DNA of 64,000 bases from an uncultured Flavobacteriia bacterium (GTDB taxonomy: Bacteria; Bacteroidota; Bacteroidia; Flavobacteriales_D; Crocinitomicaceae): NCBI GenBank assembly GCA_937975705.1, contig CALJTX010000048.1:8332-72331 (forward strand), written 5' to 3'. Positions 43,241-52,216 of the stretch are shown in pieces. Made by a program: the position numbers and the translations under genes. A model generated the notes under the pieces. The model made no database searches. It saw only the letters and a program-made list of their open reading frames with translations, and was not told the origin of the DNA. Within the stretch, counting starts at the first letter, position 1, and the number at the start of each line of letters is the position of its first letter.

Positions 43241-44878
43241 TTACATCATGCCGGGCATACCTCCACCCATGCCACCCATGGCAGCAGCTGGATTGGATTC
43301 TTCTGGTTCGTCGGCAATTACACACTCAGTGGTGAGTAACATAGCGGCAATTGAAGAAGCATTTTCTACGGCAATGCGGGTCACTTTTGTAGGGTCAATA
43401 ACGCCTGATGCGTAGAGTTCTTCAAATTTGTCTGTACGGGCGTTGTAACCGAAGTCACCTTTGCCTTCGCGGACGCGTTGCACAACGATTGCGCCTTCGC
43501 CACCTGCATTGGCAATGATTTGACGCAATGGCTCTTCGGCAGCACGCTTCACGATTTGAATACCGGTCATTTCGTCTTCATTGGCACCTTTGAGGTCATC
43601 TAAAGACGCAATTGCACGGATCAAGGCAACGCCTCCACCAGGTACAATACCTTCTTCAACCGCAGCGCGCGTTGCAGCAAGTGCGTCGTCTACACGGTCT
43701 TTCTTTTCTTTCATTTCGACTTCTGTTGGCGCACCAACGTAAAGTACAGCCACCCCGCCGGCGAGTTTAGCCAAGCGTTCTTGGAGTTTTTCGCGGTCGT
43801 AATCTGAGGTAGTTTGTTCAATTTGCGCACGGATTTGACCAACTCTTGCTTGGATATCAGCTTTTGCGCCTTTTCCGTTGACAATTGTGGTGTTGTCTTT
43901 GTCTATTTCAATTTTTTGAGCAGAACCCAACATATCCATAGTGACGTTTTCGAGCGTCATGCCGCGGTCTTCAGAAACCACAATACCACCTGTTAGGATT
44001 GCGATGTCTTCGAGCATGGCTTTTCTGCGGTCGCCAAAACCTGGTGCTTTTACTGCTGCCACTTTAAGCGATCCGCGCAAACGGTTCACCACCAAAGTTC
44101 CTAACGCTTCTCCATCGACGTCTTCGGCGATGATCAACAAAGACTTACCTGCCTGAACAACTGGCTCCAAGATTGGAAGCAATTCTTTCATGCTGGAGAT
44201 TTTCTTTTCAGAGATAAGGATCAACGGATTTTCCATCTCGGTGATCATTTTCTCTGCGTTGGTAACAAAGTAAGGAGAAAGGTAACCGCGGTCAAACTGC
44301 ATACCCTCTACCGTTTTCACTTCTGTTTCGGTACCTTTTGCTTCTTCAACAGTAATGACGCCATCGTTGCCAACTACTTTCATAGCTTCTGCAATGAGTT
44401 TACCAATGGTTTCGTCGTTATTTGCAGAAATGGTGGCAATTTGCTCAATTTTGCTGTTGTCATTGCCAACTTGTTTGGAAATTTTGCGCAGGTTGGCCAC
44501 AACTTCTGTTACCGCTTTGTCAATCCCGCGCTTGAGGTCCATTGGATTGGCACCTGCAGCTACGTTTTTAAGACCTGCTGTAACAATTGCTTGAGCTAAT
44601 ACGGTTGCTGTAGTGGTGCCGTCACCTGCGATGTCTGCAGTTTTGGAAGCTACTTCTTTTACCATTTGCGCACCCATGTTTTCGATAGGATCTTTGAGCT
44701 CAATCTCTTTAGCAACCGTTACACCATCTTTGGTGACGTGTGGTGCGCCAAATTTTTTACCGATCACTACATTGCGACCTTTTGGCCCGAGTGTTACTTT
44801 TACTGCATTTGCCAAAGCGTCAACTCCTCTTTTGAGTTTTTCGCGCGCTTCGACGTCAAAGAAAATTTCTTTTGCCAT
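43241..44878 (-). CDS. groL: Chaperonin GroEL
   Basis: The 60-kDa chaperonin subunit that folds client proteins in an ATP-driven cage with GroES. The 545-residue length is standard. It starts AKEIFFDVEAREKLKRG, carries the ATP motif GDGTTTATVLA (about 85-95) and ends with the usual Gly-Met-rich tail GGMGGGMPGMM. It follows groES by 18 bases, and two tandem terminators follow its stop. Only one groEL copy is visible here. Confidence 0.98.
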   Translation of the reverse strand: MAKEIFFDVEAREKLKRGVDALANAVKVTLGPKGRNVVIGKKFGAPHVTKDGVTVAKEIELKDPIENMGAQMVKEVASKTADIAGDGTTTATVLAQAIVTAGLKNVAAGANPMDLKRGIDKAVTEVVANLRKISKQVGNDNSKIEQIATISANNDETIGKLIAEAMKVVGNDGVITVEEAKGTETEVKTVEGMQFDRGYLSPYFVTNAEKMITEMENPLILISEKKISSMKELLPILEPVVQAGKSLLIIAEDVDGEALGTLVVNRLRGSLKVAAVKAPGFGDRRKAMLEDIAILTGGIVVSEDRGMTLENVTMDMLGSAQKIEIDKDNTTIVNGKGAKADIQARVGQIRAQIEQTTSDYDREKLQERLAKLAGGVAVLYVGAPTEVEMKEKKDRVDDALAATRAAVEEGIVPGGGVALIRAIASLDDLKGANEDEMTGIQIVKRAAEEPLRQIIANAGGEGAIVVQRVREGKGDFGYNARTDKFEELYASGVIDPTKVTRIAVENASSIAAMLLTTECVIADEPEESNPAAAMGGMGGGMPGMM

Positions 44879-44896
44879 TTTGATTTAAAATTTAAA

Positions 44897-45172
44897 TTAA
44901 AAAATACCGTAAATGTCTGATTCTCTCATGATGAGGAAGTTTTGCCCATCGATTTTGATTTCGGTTCCTGCGTACTGACCATATAAAATGGTATCGCCTA
45001 CTTTTACCGACATGGGTTCATCTTTCTTTCCAGACCCAGCGGCTACAACAGTACCGCGCAAGGGTTTTTCTTTTGCTGTATCAGGAATGATGATTCCACT
45101 TGCTGTTTTTTGCTCTGCTGGCGCAGGTTCTACCAGAACTCTGTCTGCCAAAGGTTTGAAATTTACTGACAT
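44897..45172 (-). CDS. groS: Co-chaperonin GroES
   Basis: The 10-kDa lid of the GroEL cage. 91 residues beginning MSVNFKPLADRVLVEP, with mobile-loop region KTASGIIIPDTAKEKP (about 20-35) and the conserved YGQYAGTEIKIDG end. The frame opens at 45217, but family length sets the start at 45172. No CIRCE element (TTAGCACTC-N9-GAGTGCTAA) lies upstream. The only strong symmetry there is the 33-base hairpin at 45254-45286, best read as a terminator of secG. Confidence 0.97.
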   Translation of the reverse strand: MSVNFKPLADRVLVEPAPAEQKTASGIIIPDTAKEKPLRGTVVAAGSGKKDEPMSVKVGDTILYGQYAGTEIKIDGQNFLIMRESDIYGIF

Positions 45173-45253
45173 AAAAAATATTTTTAGTTGCAGCTCCTCC
45201 TTCGAAAAACATGCCAATTGCTGTTTTGCGTCAAAATTGCATAAAGGACAAAA

Positions 45254-45286
45254 AAAATGTCAGTATGCGTGACATACTGACATTTT
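45254..45286 (-). terminator. Strong 14-bp hairpin between secG and groES
   Basis: AAAATGTCAGTATG-N5-CATACTGACATTTT is a perfect 14-bp inverted repeat. On the minus strand it is followed by eight T, so it is a likely terminator of the miaB-secG transcript. The plus-strand direction also has short T runs. Because it sits about 80 bases upstream of groES, an operator role in heat-shock control cannot be excluded. Confidence 0.75.
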
Positions 45287-45307
45287 GTATCGTTGAAAAA
45301 AATCAGG

Positions 45308-45619
45308 TTATTGACCTTGGCTCTGACCTTGGTTTTGACCTTGACCTTGATTTGGTGCTTGTTGTTGTTGCGTTTGTGGCGCTACTTGCTTTGGTGGCTT
45401 TGGCTGACTCAAAGAAATGCCGAGGCTAAATACAACGATGGCTGCAGCCAAACCCCAAGTAAGTTTGTCGATGAGTTCGTTGGTGCGTTGAACGCCACCG
45501 AGTTGCGAAGCTCCACCGAAATCAGCGCTTAGGCCCCCACCTTTTGGATTTTGAACATAAACAACGAGAATCAGCAATGCGCTGGCTACGATGATTAAAA
45601 AAGAAAGTATTCCTGTCAT
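45308..45619 (-). CDS. secG: Preprotein translocase subunit SecG
   Basis: Small inner-membrane partner of SecYE that aids protein export. The 103-residue protein has two membrane helices (about 4-22 and 53-72) flanking the SecG motif VQNPKGGGLSADFGG (about 22-36), followed by a Pro/Gln/Gly-rich tail, QGQGQNQGQSQGQ, encoded by an imperfect GACCTTG repeat. It lies 2 bases after the TPR gene and ends before a strong hairpin terminator. Confidence 0.95.
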   Translation of the reverse strand: MTGILSFLIIVASALLILVVYVQNPKGGGLSADFGGASQLGGVQRTNELIDKLTWGLAAAIVVFSLGISLSQPKPPKQVAPQTQQQQAPNQGQGQNQGQSQGQ

Positions 45620-45621
45620 GA

Positions 45622-46476
45622 TTAAGCGTTGAGGTTTTTCTTAAGTACTCTAATTTGATTTGCAAAGAAACTCTTTTTTTCCGGATTAAGCAAAATTAAT
45701 TGTTCATAAACCCCAATTGCTTTGGTTACTGCGCCTTGCATCGCGTAAATTTTTGCTAAGGTTTCAGATACAGGTATTTGATCTGCACTCAAACTTTCTT
45801 TGGCTTTTTTAGCAGGTGAGTAAAAATCTTGCTTTGGTTTCTCGATATTGAGGAACTCCTTTTGCTTTTCGTCGTTGGCCGCTTCTGCATGATGCAACCA
45901 TTGGGAAAACGTTAAGCGCTCGGTTGGTTCGGGTGCTTGCGAGAGCACCTGCGTCTCGTGCTCCACAGCAGGTGAGACACTTGGCTGCTCAATTTGTTCG
46001 TCTAGTGTTTTGAGCTCCTCAGTGTATGTAATGTCGACATAAGCCGAGTTGATCAGGCTAGCGCGCAACAATTGATCGAGTTCATCAGGAGGTGTTGAAT
46101 CATCTTGTTCAATAACTTGAATTGCTTCAACATCCTCTTCTTTCGACTCTAGAATGGGTTCGACAACATCAGCTTGCGTCTCAAAAATTGCTTCGACAAC
46201 AATTGGTTCAGGAACTTGAACGACTTCGGCTTCTTGTTGCAGGCGCTCGTTGAGTAATTCATATAGAACTACCCGATTTTGGATCGCAAAAGCTTTTTGG
46301 TCTAGGGCTTTAGAAAGTCGGACATCTTGTTCTTTGGCGAGGGTTTTTAAGTAGAGAATGGCAAAGCTTGTGGCGTAGGGATAGGCCATCTGAAGATCTT
46401 CTAGATCAGACAGATAAGCACCCGAACATTGTGCCGGTGTCGCGATTTGCAAATGAAGTTGTTCTTTACTTAACAC
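45622..46476 (-). CDS. Hypothetical protein with C-terminal TPR
   Basis: A 284-residue cytoplasmic protein without signal peptide. N-terminal helical region (about 1-75), long acidic low-complexity centre rich in Val, Glu, Pro and Gln (about 80-190), and a C-terminal tetratricopeptide-like repeat (SETLAKIYAMQGAVTKAIGVYEQLILLNPEKK). Proteins like this are found between lptE and secG in Bacteroidota genomes, from memory. The function is unknown; the TPR suggests protein binding. It lies 9 bases after lptE and 2 bases before secG. Confidence 0.72.
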   Translation of the reverse strand: MLSKEQLHLQIATPAQCSGAYLSDLEDLQMAYPYATSFAILYLKTLAKEQDVRLSKALDQKAFAIQNRVVLYELLNERLQQEAEVVQVPEPIVVEAIFETQADVVEPILESKEEDVEAIQVIEQDDSTPPDELDQLLRASLINSAYVDITYTEELKTLDEQIEQPSVSPAVEHETQVLSQAPEPTERLTFSQWLHHAEAANDEKQKEFLNIEKPKQDFYSPAKKAKESLSADQIPVSETLAKIYAMQGAVTKAIGVYEQLILLNPEKKSFFANQIRVLKKNLNA

Positions 46477-46485
46477 GGCGCTAAT

Positions 46486-46998
46486 TTACCAATTACTGTA
46501 CAACTTATTGATCAGGTCTTGCACCATTTGTGCGGAGATTTCGGCAAACAGTTTTTGTTCGACGTCGGCCAAGTTACTCGAGGCAGAAAAATCGGCAAAA
46601 CGGGTGCTCACCAACTGCCACTCTTCCTCTTTGGGTGCTTTGATTTTGATTTTGAGCGCGAGTGTCATGGTGAGCCTATTGCTACTGGCGTTGTCTGCAC
46701 CTTGAATGGCAACGGGTTGTACTTGATAAGCTGTTATTGCGCCTTCTATATTGACCTCTCCGGCACCTTGTTTGGTATTGAGTACGAGCCTGGTATTGTT
46801 CTGAACGCCATCTTTGAGTTGTTCGGTAAGTAACGGTGCAAAAGACAAAGGACAGTTAGGCGCAGTGTTTTCCAAATTTTGGATTGTAAAACTCACCCAT
46901 TCAGGCGCCATGCCGCCGCTGTCTCGAAAGGAAAAACTCTCGGGCCAACAGCCGCTTAGTGTAAAGGCGACGAGGATATAGCAGAGCAATTGCTTCAT
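46486..46998 (-). CDS. lptE: LPS-assembly lipoprotein LptE
   Basis: Outer-membrane lipoprotein that plugs LptD and helps insert lipopolysaccharide in the outer leaflet. The 170-residue protein has a lipobox (LSGC, Cys at 17) and the Bacteroidota LptE layout: SFTIQNLENTAPNCPLSFAPLLTEQLKDGVQNNTRLVL (first half) followed by a beta-rich domain and an LxxIxxQMVQDLINKLYSNW tail. It overlaps the sigma-54 regulator gene by 4 bases. LptE is weakly conserved in sequence, so context carries part of the weight. Confidence 0.85.
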   Translation of the reverse strand: MKQLLCYILVAFTLSGCWPESFSFRDSGGMAPEWVSFTIQNLENTAPNCPLSFAPLLTEQLKDGVQNNTRLVLNTKQGAGEVNIEGAITAYQVQPVAIQGADNASSNRLTMTLALKIKIKAPKEEEWQLVSTRFADFSASSNLADVEQKLFAEISAQMVQDLINKLYSNW

Positions 46999-48245
46999 TC
47001 TGCTAATTGAAATTCTTTGATTTTGCGATAGAGCGTGCGCTCAGAGATACCGAGTTCTTGGGCGGCATATTTGCGTTTTCCACGGTGCTTCTCGAGCGCT
47101 TTTTGAATGAGCTCGCGCTCGCGGTCTTCTAAGCTCAAAGATTCTTCGAGTTCTATATGCGCTTCATATTCGTCGTGGTCTGGCGCATGCTGAATAGAAG
47201 GCAACTCGACATGAACGCTTGGCGCTGGCAAAATACGTGCGGGATTTGTAGGCTCTTCATAAACCTCCTGATAAAGGCGAGAAACAGCTGCAGACTGATC
47301 GGCGCTAAGGTTGATGTTTTGTGTACCGCTCGCGATATCGATGACTAATTTTTTGAGTTCGGTAAGGTCTTTTTTCATGTCAAAAAGAAATTTGTACATG
47401 AGTTCTCTTTCCGAGATGGCATCTTGACTTTGGCCGTTGCGCTGCAGCCCACTCCCCTTTTCAGTGATGGGTGTGAGGTAGGCATTTAGTGTAATCGGGT
47501 CTATTTGACGAGCTGTTTCTATGACAGAAAGTTGTTCGACCAAGTTTTTGAGCTGGCGGATATTTCCGGGCCAAGGATAACTGAGCAAGAGTTCTACCGC
47601 TGCGTCTGTCAATTTGATGGCAGGCATGCGGTATTTGTCGGCAAAATCATTGGCGAATTTTCGAAACAACAAATGGATGTCTTCGGCGCGCTGACGCAAA
47701 GCGGGCAACGGAATAGGCACCGTGCTCAAGCGATAGTAGAGGTCTTCGCGGAATTTGCCAGAAGCAATTGCTTTTTGCATGTTTTCGTTGGTGGCCGCTA
47801 CAACGCGCACGTTGGTTTTGAGTGGTTTGGAAGAGCCTACGCGTATGTATTCGCCTGTTTCTAGAACGCGCAACAAGCGCACTTGTGTTTGCATGGGCAA
47901 TTCCGCGACCTCATCCAAAAAGATAGTCCCGCCGTTGGCGACTTCAAAATATCCCTGACGGCTACCTTGCGCACCAGTGAAGGAGCCTTTCTCGTGACCA
48001 AATAGTTCGGAATCTATGGTGCCTTCAGGTATTGCGCCGCAGTTGACAGCGATGTATTCGCCGTGTTTGCGCGCACTTAGCTGATGGATGACTTGCGGAA
48101 TAATTTCTTTACCAGTACCGCTCTCGCCTGTGACCAATACAGAAATATCGGTTGGGGCCACTTGCATAGCGATTTCCAATGCGCGGTTGAGCAAAGGTGC
48201 TGAGCCAATGATGCCGAATCTTTGTTTGATTTGCTGAACATCCAT
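46995..48245 (-). CDS. Sigma-54-dependent Fis-family transcriptional activator
   Basis: A 416-residue enhancer-binding protein that should activate RpoN promoters. The AAA+ domain begins close to the N terminus with no receiver or PAS domain before it. It has Walker A GESGTGKE (about 39-46), the sigma-54 loop GSFTGA (about 86-91, a Ser variant of GAFTGA), Walker B GGTIFLDEV (about 108-116) and R-finger region REDLYYRL. The C-terminal Fis-type helix-turn-helix is KRKYAAQELGISERTLYRKIKEF. Without a sensory domain it must be controlled by expression or partners. It is cotranscribed with miaB upstream and lptE downstream. Confidence 0.93.
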   Translation of the reverse strand: MDVQQIKQRFGIIGSAPLLNRALEIAMQVAPTDISVLVTGESGTGKEIIPQVIHQLSARKHGEYIAVNCGAIPEGTIDSELFGHEKGSFTGAQGSRQGYFEVANGGTIFLDEVAELPMQTQVRLLRVLETGEYIRVGSSKPLKTNVRVVAATNENMQKAIASGKFREDLYYRLSTVPIPLPALRQRAEDIHLLFRKFANDFADKYRMPAIKLTDAAVELLLSYPWPGNIRQLKNLVEQLSVIETARQIDPITLNAYLTPITEKGSGLQRNGQSQDAISERELMYKFLFDMKKDLTELKKLVIDIASGTQNINLSADQSAAVSRLYQEVYEEPTNPARILPAPSVHVELPSIQHAPDHDEYEAHIELEESLSLEDRERELIQKALEKHRGKRKYAAQELGISERTLYRKIKEFQLAE

Positions 48246-48260
48246 AAGTCAAACTAACTT

Positions 48261-49688
48261 TTATAATTCAATTTCGCCGATCAAGGTAGCGGAAGTGCAG
48301 TCTGAAATGCGCACATTGACGTAATCACCTTTTTCAAAATTGAGTTTAGGGAATACGACCATGACATTGCTGCCTGTTCGCCCACAAAGGTGCTCCTCTG
48401 ATCTTTTGGATTTTCCTTCAATGAGGACTTTTTGAACCGTACCGATCAGGCGTTGGTTAGAAGCCAGTGAGTGCGCCAATTGCTTCTCAATGATTTCATT
48501 GAGGCGTCGGCCTTTGACTTCTTCCGGGACGTCGTCGGTAAAACGGCGCTCCGCGAGTGTTTTTGGGCGCTCAGAGTATTTGAACATGTAGGCAAAATCG
48601 TATTGTACGATGTCCATTAAGCTGAGCGTATCTTGGTGCTCTTCTTCGGTTTCACCACAAAAACCGGTAATGATATCGGTAGAAATGGCGCAACCTGGAA
48701 TGATGCGTTTGATTGCAGCAATGCGATCGAGGTACCACTCGCGAGAATAACCGCGGTTCATGCGGTAGAGTACGTCAGTGTGGCCGGACTGAACAGGGAG
48801 GTGGATATAAGGGCAAATATTTTCGTATTTAGCCATCACTTCGAGTACCTCATCGGTCATGTCTTTGGGATGAGAAGTACTGAAGCGCACACGCAATAAT
48901 GGCGATACCTGCGCTACCATTTCCATGAGCTGCGCAAAATTGGTGGTGGGCTCGTTTGCGTTTTTGATTTCGCCTTTGGAGCTGATGTTCCAACGGTAGG
49001 AGTCTACATTTTGACCCAATAAGGTTACCTCGCGGTAGCCTTTATCAAACAGATCTTGACACTCTGCAACAATGGTTTGCGGATCGCGAGAGCGCTCTCT
49101 GCCGCGGGTAAATGGCACTACGCAAAACGAACACATGTTGTCGCAGCCGCGCATGATCGTTACAAAGGCAGCTATTCCGCCTTGGTCTAGGCGCACTGGA
49201 GAAATATCGGCGTAGGTTTCGTCGCGAGACAACAATACGTTGACCGCTTTTTGCCCCGTTCCTACTTCCTCGATGAGATTGGGAAGATCGCGGTAGGCAT
49301 CTGGGCCTGCCACTAAGTCGACTAATTTTTCTTCTTCGAGTAAATTCTTTTTGAGGCGCTCGGCCATGCAACCTAAAATACCGACCACCAACTCCGGATT
49401 GCGTTCTTTTTTGATTTTGAACTCGGTGAGGCGGTTGCGCACGCGCTGCTCTGCATTTTCACGGATGGAGCAGGTGTTGAGCAAAATGACATCGGCGTCG
49501 TCGATATTGCGCGTCGTTTGATAGCCCTGATCAGAAAGGATGGAAGCCACAACCTCGCTGTCTGAGAAATTCATTTGGCAGCCGTAACTTTCGAGATATA
49601 ATTTTTTGGCAACTGAATTACCCTGTGTTGGCAACTCGAGAGCGGTGCCTTGTAGTGCTTCGTCTATTACTTTGTTTTCGTATTCCAT
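48261..49688 (-). CDS. miaB: tRNA-2-methylthio-N6-dimethylallyladenosine synthase
   Basis: Radical SAM enzyme that adds a methylthio group to i6A37 of tRNAs reading UNN codons. The 475-residue protein has the N-terminal [4Fe-4S] domain (Cys in SYGCQMN, NTCSIREN and GCMAERL), the radical SAM CxxxCxxC motif (RGCDNMCSFC, about 170) and a C-terminal TRAM domain. I chose MEYENKV at 49688 because a good promoter (49705-49735) lies just upstream and the longer frame would start inside that region. First gene of the operon to secG. Confidence 0.96.
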   Translation of the reverse strand: MEYENKVIDEALQGTALELPTQGNSVAKKLYLESYGCQMNFSDSEVVASILSDQGYQTTRNIDDADVILLNTCSIRENAEQRVRNRLTEFKIKKERNPELVVGILGCMAERLKKNLLEEEKLVDLVAGPDAYRDLPNLIEEVGTGQKAVNVLLSRDETYADISPVRLDQGGIAAFVTIMRGCDNMCSFCVVPFTRGRERSRDPQTIVAECQDLFDKGYREVTLLGQNVDSYRWNISSKGEIKNANEPTTNFAQLMEMVAQVSPLLRVRFSTSHPKDMTDEVLEVMAKYENICPYIHLPVQSGHTDVLYRMNRGYSREWYLDRIAAIKRIIPGCAISTDIITGFCGETEEEHQDTLSLMDIVQYDFAYMFKYSERPKTLAERRFTDDVPEEVKGRRLNEIIEKQLAHSLASNQRLIGTVQKVLIEGKSKRSEEHLCGRTGSNVMVVFPKLNFEKGDYVNVRISDCTSATLIGEIEL

Positions 49689-49704
49689 CGTTTTTCTTGA
49701 ACTG

Positions 49705-49735
49705 CAAAAATAGGGCAAATTCAAACTACTGACAA
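49705..49735 (-). promoter_or_regulatory. Promoter of the miaB-secG operon
   Basis: TTG (minus strand, 49733-49735), a 20-bp spacer and TATTTTTG (49705-49712) fit the Flavobacterium consensus. It faces away from the topA promoter at 49820-49851. Confidence 0.75.
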
Positions 49736-49819
49736 ATTGGCAGCACAGGAAGTTTCGAATCACAAAAAAAATATAACCATAGGTTAAGGAAAAATCCGCA
49801 GAAAAATGCAACAAACAAG

Positions 49820-49851
49820 TTGAGCTATGAACTGTTTTCCTTTTACATTTG
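49820..49851 (+). promoter_or_regulatory. Promoter of the topA operon
   Basis: TTG (49820-49822), a 21-bp spacer and TACATTTG (49844-49851), 16 bases before the topA ATG at 49868. Confidence 0.75.
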
Positions 49852-49867
49852 TCCCCAAAATCTCCTT

Positions 49868-52192
49868 ATGGCTAAAAATCTTGTTATCGTCGAGTCTCCT
49901 GCAAAAGCAAAAACCATCGAGGGTTACCTCGGCAAAGACTTCATCGTGAAGTCCAGCTATGGCCACGTCCGAGACCTCGCCAAAAAAGGCATTGCAATTG
50001 ACATCGAGGCAAGTTTTGCACCCCAATACGAAGTGAGCCCAGACAAAAAACAAGTGGTTGCAGAGCTCAAAAAATTAGCCAAGGCAGCCGACACCGTATG
50101 GCTCGCGACCGATGAAGACCGCGAAGGAGAAGCCATTTCTTGGCACTTGTACGAAACGCTTGAACTGCAAAAAAAAGACACCAAGCGCATCACTTTCAAT
50201 GAAATTACCAAAACGGCCGTTACACGCGCCATCGAAAACCCTCGACAAATCAATCAAGAACTCGTCGATGCCCAACAAGCGCGCCGCGTGCTAGACCGCA
50301 TCGTTGGTTTTGAACTCTCGCCAGTACTTTGGAAAAAAGTGCGTCCGAGCTTGTCTGCAGGTCGCGTGCAGTCTGTTGCCGTCAGGCTAATTGTAGAGCG
50401 CGAACGCGAAATCAATCAGTTCAACACCGAAGGATTTTACCGCGTTCAAGGGCAATTTTTAACGGAAAATGGCGTGCTCAATGCCGAGCTCAACCAACAA
50501 CTTGCCGATAAAAACGCAGCGCTGCAACTCTTAAATGAAGCACAAAAAGCGCAATTTACAGTTGAAGACGTTCAGCAGAAACCCGCCACAAAAAGCCCGG
50601 CAGCGCCCTTCACCACCTCGACCCTACAACAAGAGGCCAGCCTCAAGCTCGGCTTTTCGGTCAGCAAAACAATGAGTGTGGCGCAAAGACTTTACGAAGC
50701 AGGATACATCACTTACATGCGTACCGATTCTGTCAATCTATCGCAAACCGCAATTGACGCAGCCAAAAGTGCGATTACCGAACTTTATGGCGCAAACTAT
50801 TCCAAGCCAACAAAATACAGCACAAAAAGCGCCGGAGCACAAGAAGCCCACGAAGCCATTCGCCCTACTGACTTTACACGCCCAAGCATCCAAGCTGAAC
50901 GCGACGAAGAACGTTTGTACGAACTCATCTGGAAACGCGGAATCGCTAGCCAAATGGCCCACGCCCAACTCGAAAGAACATCCATCAAAATCAAAGGGCT
51001 CAGCAATCCTTATTATTTCCAAGCCAAAGGAGAAGTCTTGATATTTGATGGCTTTTTGAAAGTGTATTTGGCAGCTACTCTAGACGACGAACTCGAAGAA
51101 AACAACGAAACTGAAGGTCTTTTGCCGAAAGTAAGCGTTGGTGCTCCGCTCACCCTACAAGAAAGCACCGCTACAGAGCGTTTTAGTCGTCCGCCTTCGC
51201 GCTACGTAGAAGCTTCTTTGGTTAAAAAACTCGAAGAACTCGGTATTGGTCGTCCATCTACCTATGCACCGACCATTTCTACAATTCAAAAACGCAATTA
51301 CGTCGAGAAACAAGAACGAGAAGGCGCCATTCGCAAATACGCCCAACTCAAACTGGATCAGTCTGGTATTCAAGAAATAGAAAAATCAGAAACGACAGGC
51401 AAGGAGAAAAACAAGCTCTCTCCTACGGATATCGGAATTGTTGTTACCGACTTTTTAGTGGACAATTTTGGACAAATCCTCGATTACCAATTTACGGCAA
51501 AAGTAGAGGCCTCCTTTGACGAAATCGCCAACGGACAACTCAACTGGACAGACATGCTGCAATCTTTCTACGGTCCGTTTCATTCGACGGTAGAAAACAC
51601 GCTCGAACACTCCGAAAGAGCTACAGGCGAACGCGAACTCGGGACAGATCCAAAAAGTGGTCGCAAAATCATTGCCCGCATTGGTCGTTTTGGCCCCATG
51701 ATTCAAATTGGCGACGAAAAAGCAGACGGGCTCAAACCACAGTTTGCCTCTTTGCAAGGCAACCAATCCATCAACAACATCACGCTCGAAGAAGCGCTCA
51801 AACTTTTTGAATTACCAAAAGTACTCGGCGAACACAACGAGGAAGTTGTGAAGGTGAACATCGGGCGCTTTGGCCCCTATGTGCAGGTGGGCAAGCGTTT
51901 TTGCTCCATTCCTAAAGAAGAGGACCCCATGTCTATTAGCCTTGAAAGAGCCATCGAACTAGATGCCATCAAGCAAGATGAAGCTGCCAAAGCAATTATC
52001 AAAACTTTCGAAGAAAACGCAGATGTGCAATTGCTCAATGGCCGTTACGGTGCGTATCTCAAGATAGGTAAAGACAATTTCAAGCTTCCAAAAGACTGCA
52101 AACCAGAAACATTGAGCTTAGCTGAGTGCATGGAAATTGCAGCCAATCAGCCCGTAAAAAGCGCTAAAAAACGTCCGATTCGAAAAAAATAA
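49868..52192 (+). CDS. topA: DNA topoisomerase I
   Basis: Type IA topoisomerase that relaxes negative supercoils by single-strand passage. The 774-residue protein starts AKNLVIVESPAKAKTIEGYLG (toprim domain, with ATDEDREGEAISWHL at about 82-96), has the active-site Tyr in GYITYMRTDSVNLS (about 283-296) and the domain III/IV core. The C-terminal repeat region (RIGRFGPMIQIGD, NIGRFGPYVQVGK, NGRYGAYLKIGK) replaces the zinc fingers of E. coli TopA. Start set by the promoter and by family alignment. Followed after 24 bases by ssb. Confidence 0.97.
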   Translation: MAKNLVIVESPAKAKTIEGYLGKDFIVKSSYGHVRDLAKKGIAIDIEASFAPQYEVSPDKKQVVAELKKLAKAADTVWLATDEDREGEAISWHLYETLELQKKDTKRITFNEITKTAVTRAIENPRQINQELVDAQQARRVLDRIVGFELSPVLWKKVRPSLSAGRVQSVAVRLIVEREREINQFNTEGFYRVQGQFLTENGVLNAELNQQLADKNAALQLLNEAQKAQFTVEDVQQKPATKSPAAPFTTSTLQQEASLKLGFSVSKTMSVAQRLYEAGYITYMRTDSVNLSQTAIDAAKSAITELYGANYSKPTKYSTKSAGAQEAHEAIRPTDFTRPSIQAERDEERLYELIWKRGIASQMAHAQLERTSIKIKGLSNPYYFQAKGEVLIFDGFLKVYLAATLDDELEENNETEGLLPKVSVGAPLTLQESTATERFSRPPSRYVEASLVKKLEELGIGRPSTYAPTISTIQKRNYVEKQEREGAIRKYAQLKLDQSGIQEIEKSETTGKEKNKLSPTDIGIVVTDFLVDNFGQILDYQFTAKVEASFDEIANGQLNWTDMLQSFYGPFHSTVENTLEHSERATGERELGTDPKSGRKIIARIGRFGPMIQIGDEKADGLKPQFASLQGNQSINNITLEEALKLFELPKVLGEHNEEVVKVNIGRFGPYVQVGKRFCSIPKEEDPMSISLERAIELDAIKQDEAAKAIIKTFEENADVQLLNGRYGAYLKIGKDNFKLPKDCKPETLSLAECMEIAANQPVKSAKKRPIRKK

Positions 52193-52216
52193 CTATTATT
52201 GATTGAAAAATATCAA

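Noticed and set aside
45194..45200. GGAGGAG upstream of groES as a Shine-Dalgarno site
   Set aside because: It lies 21 bases from the ATG, too far, and other genes in the window have no such site.
45173..45253. CIRCE element for groESL
   Set aside because: No TTAGCACTC-N9-GAGTGCTAA or near match is present.
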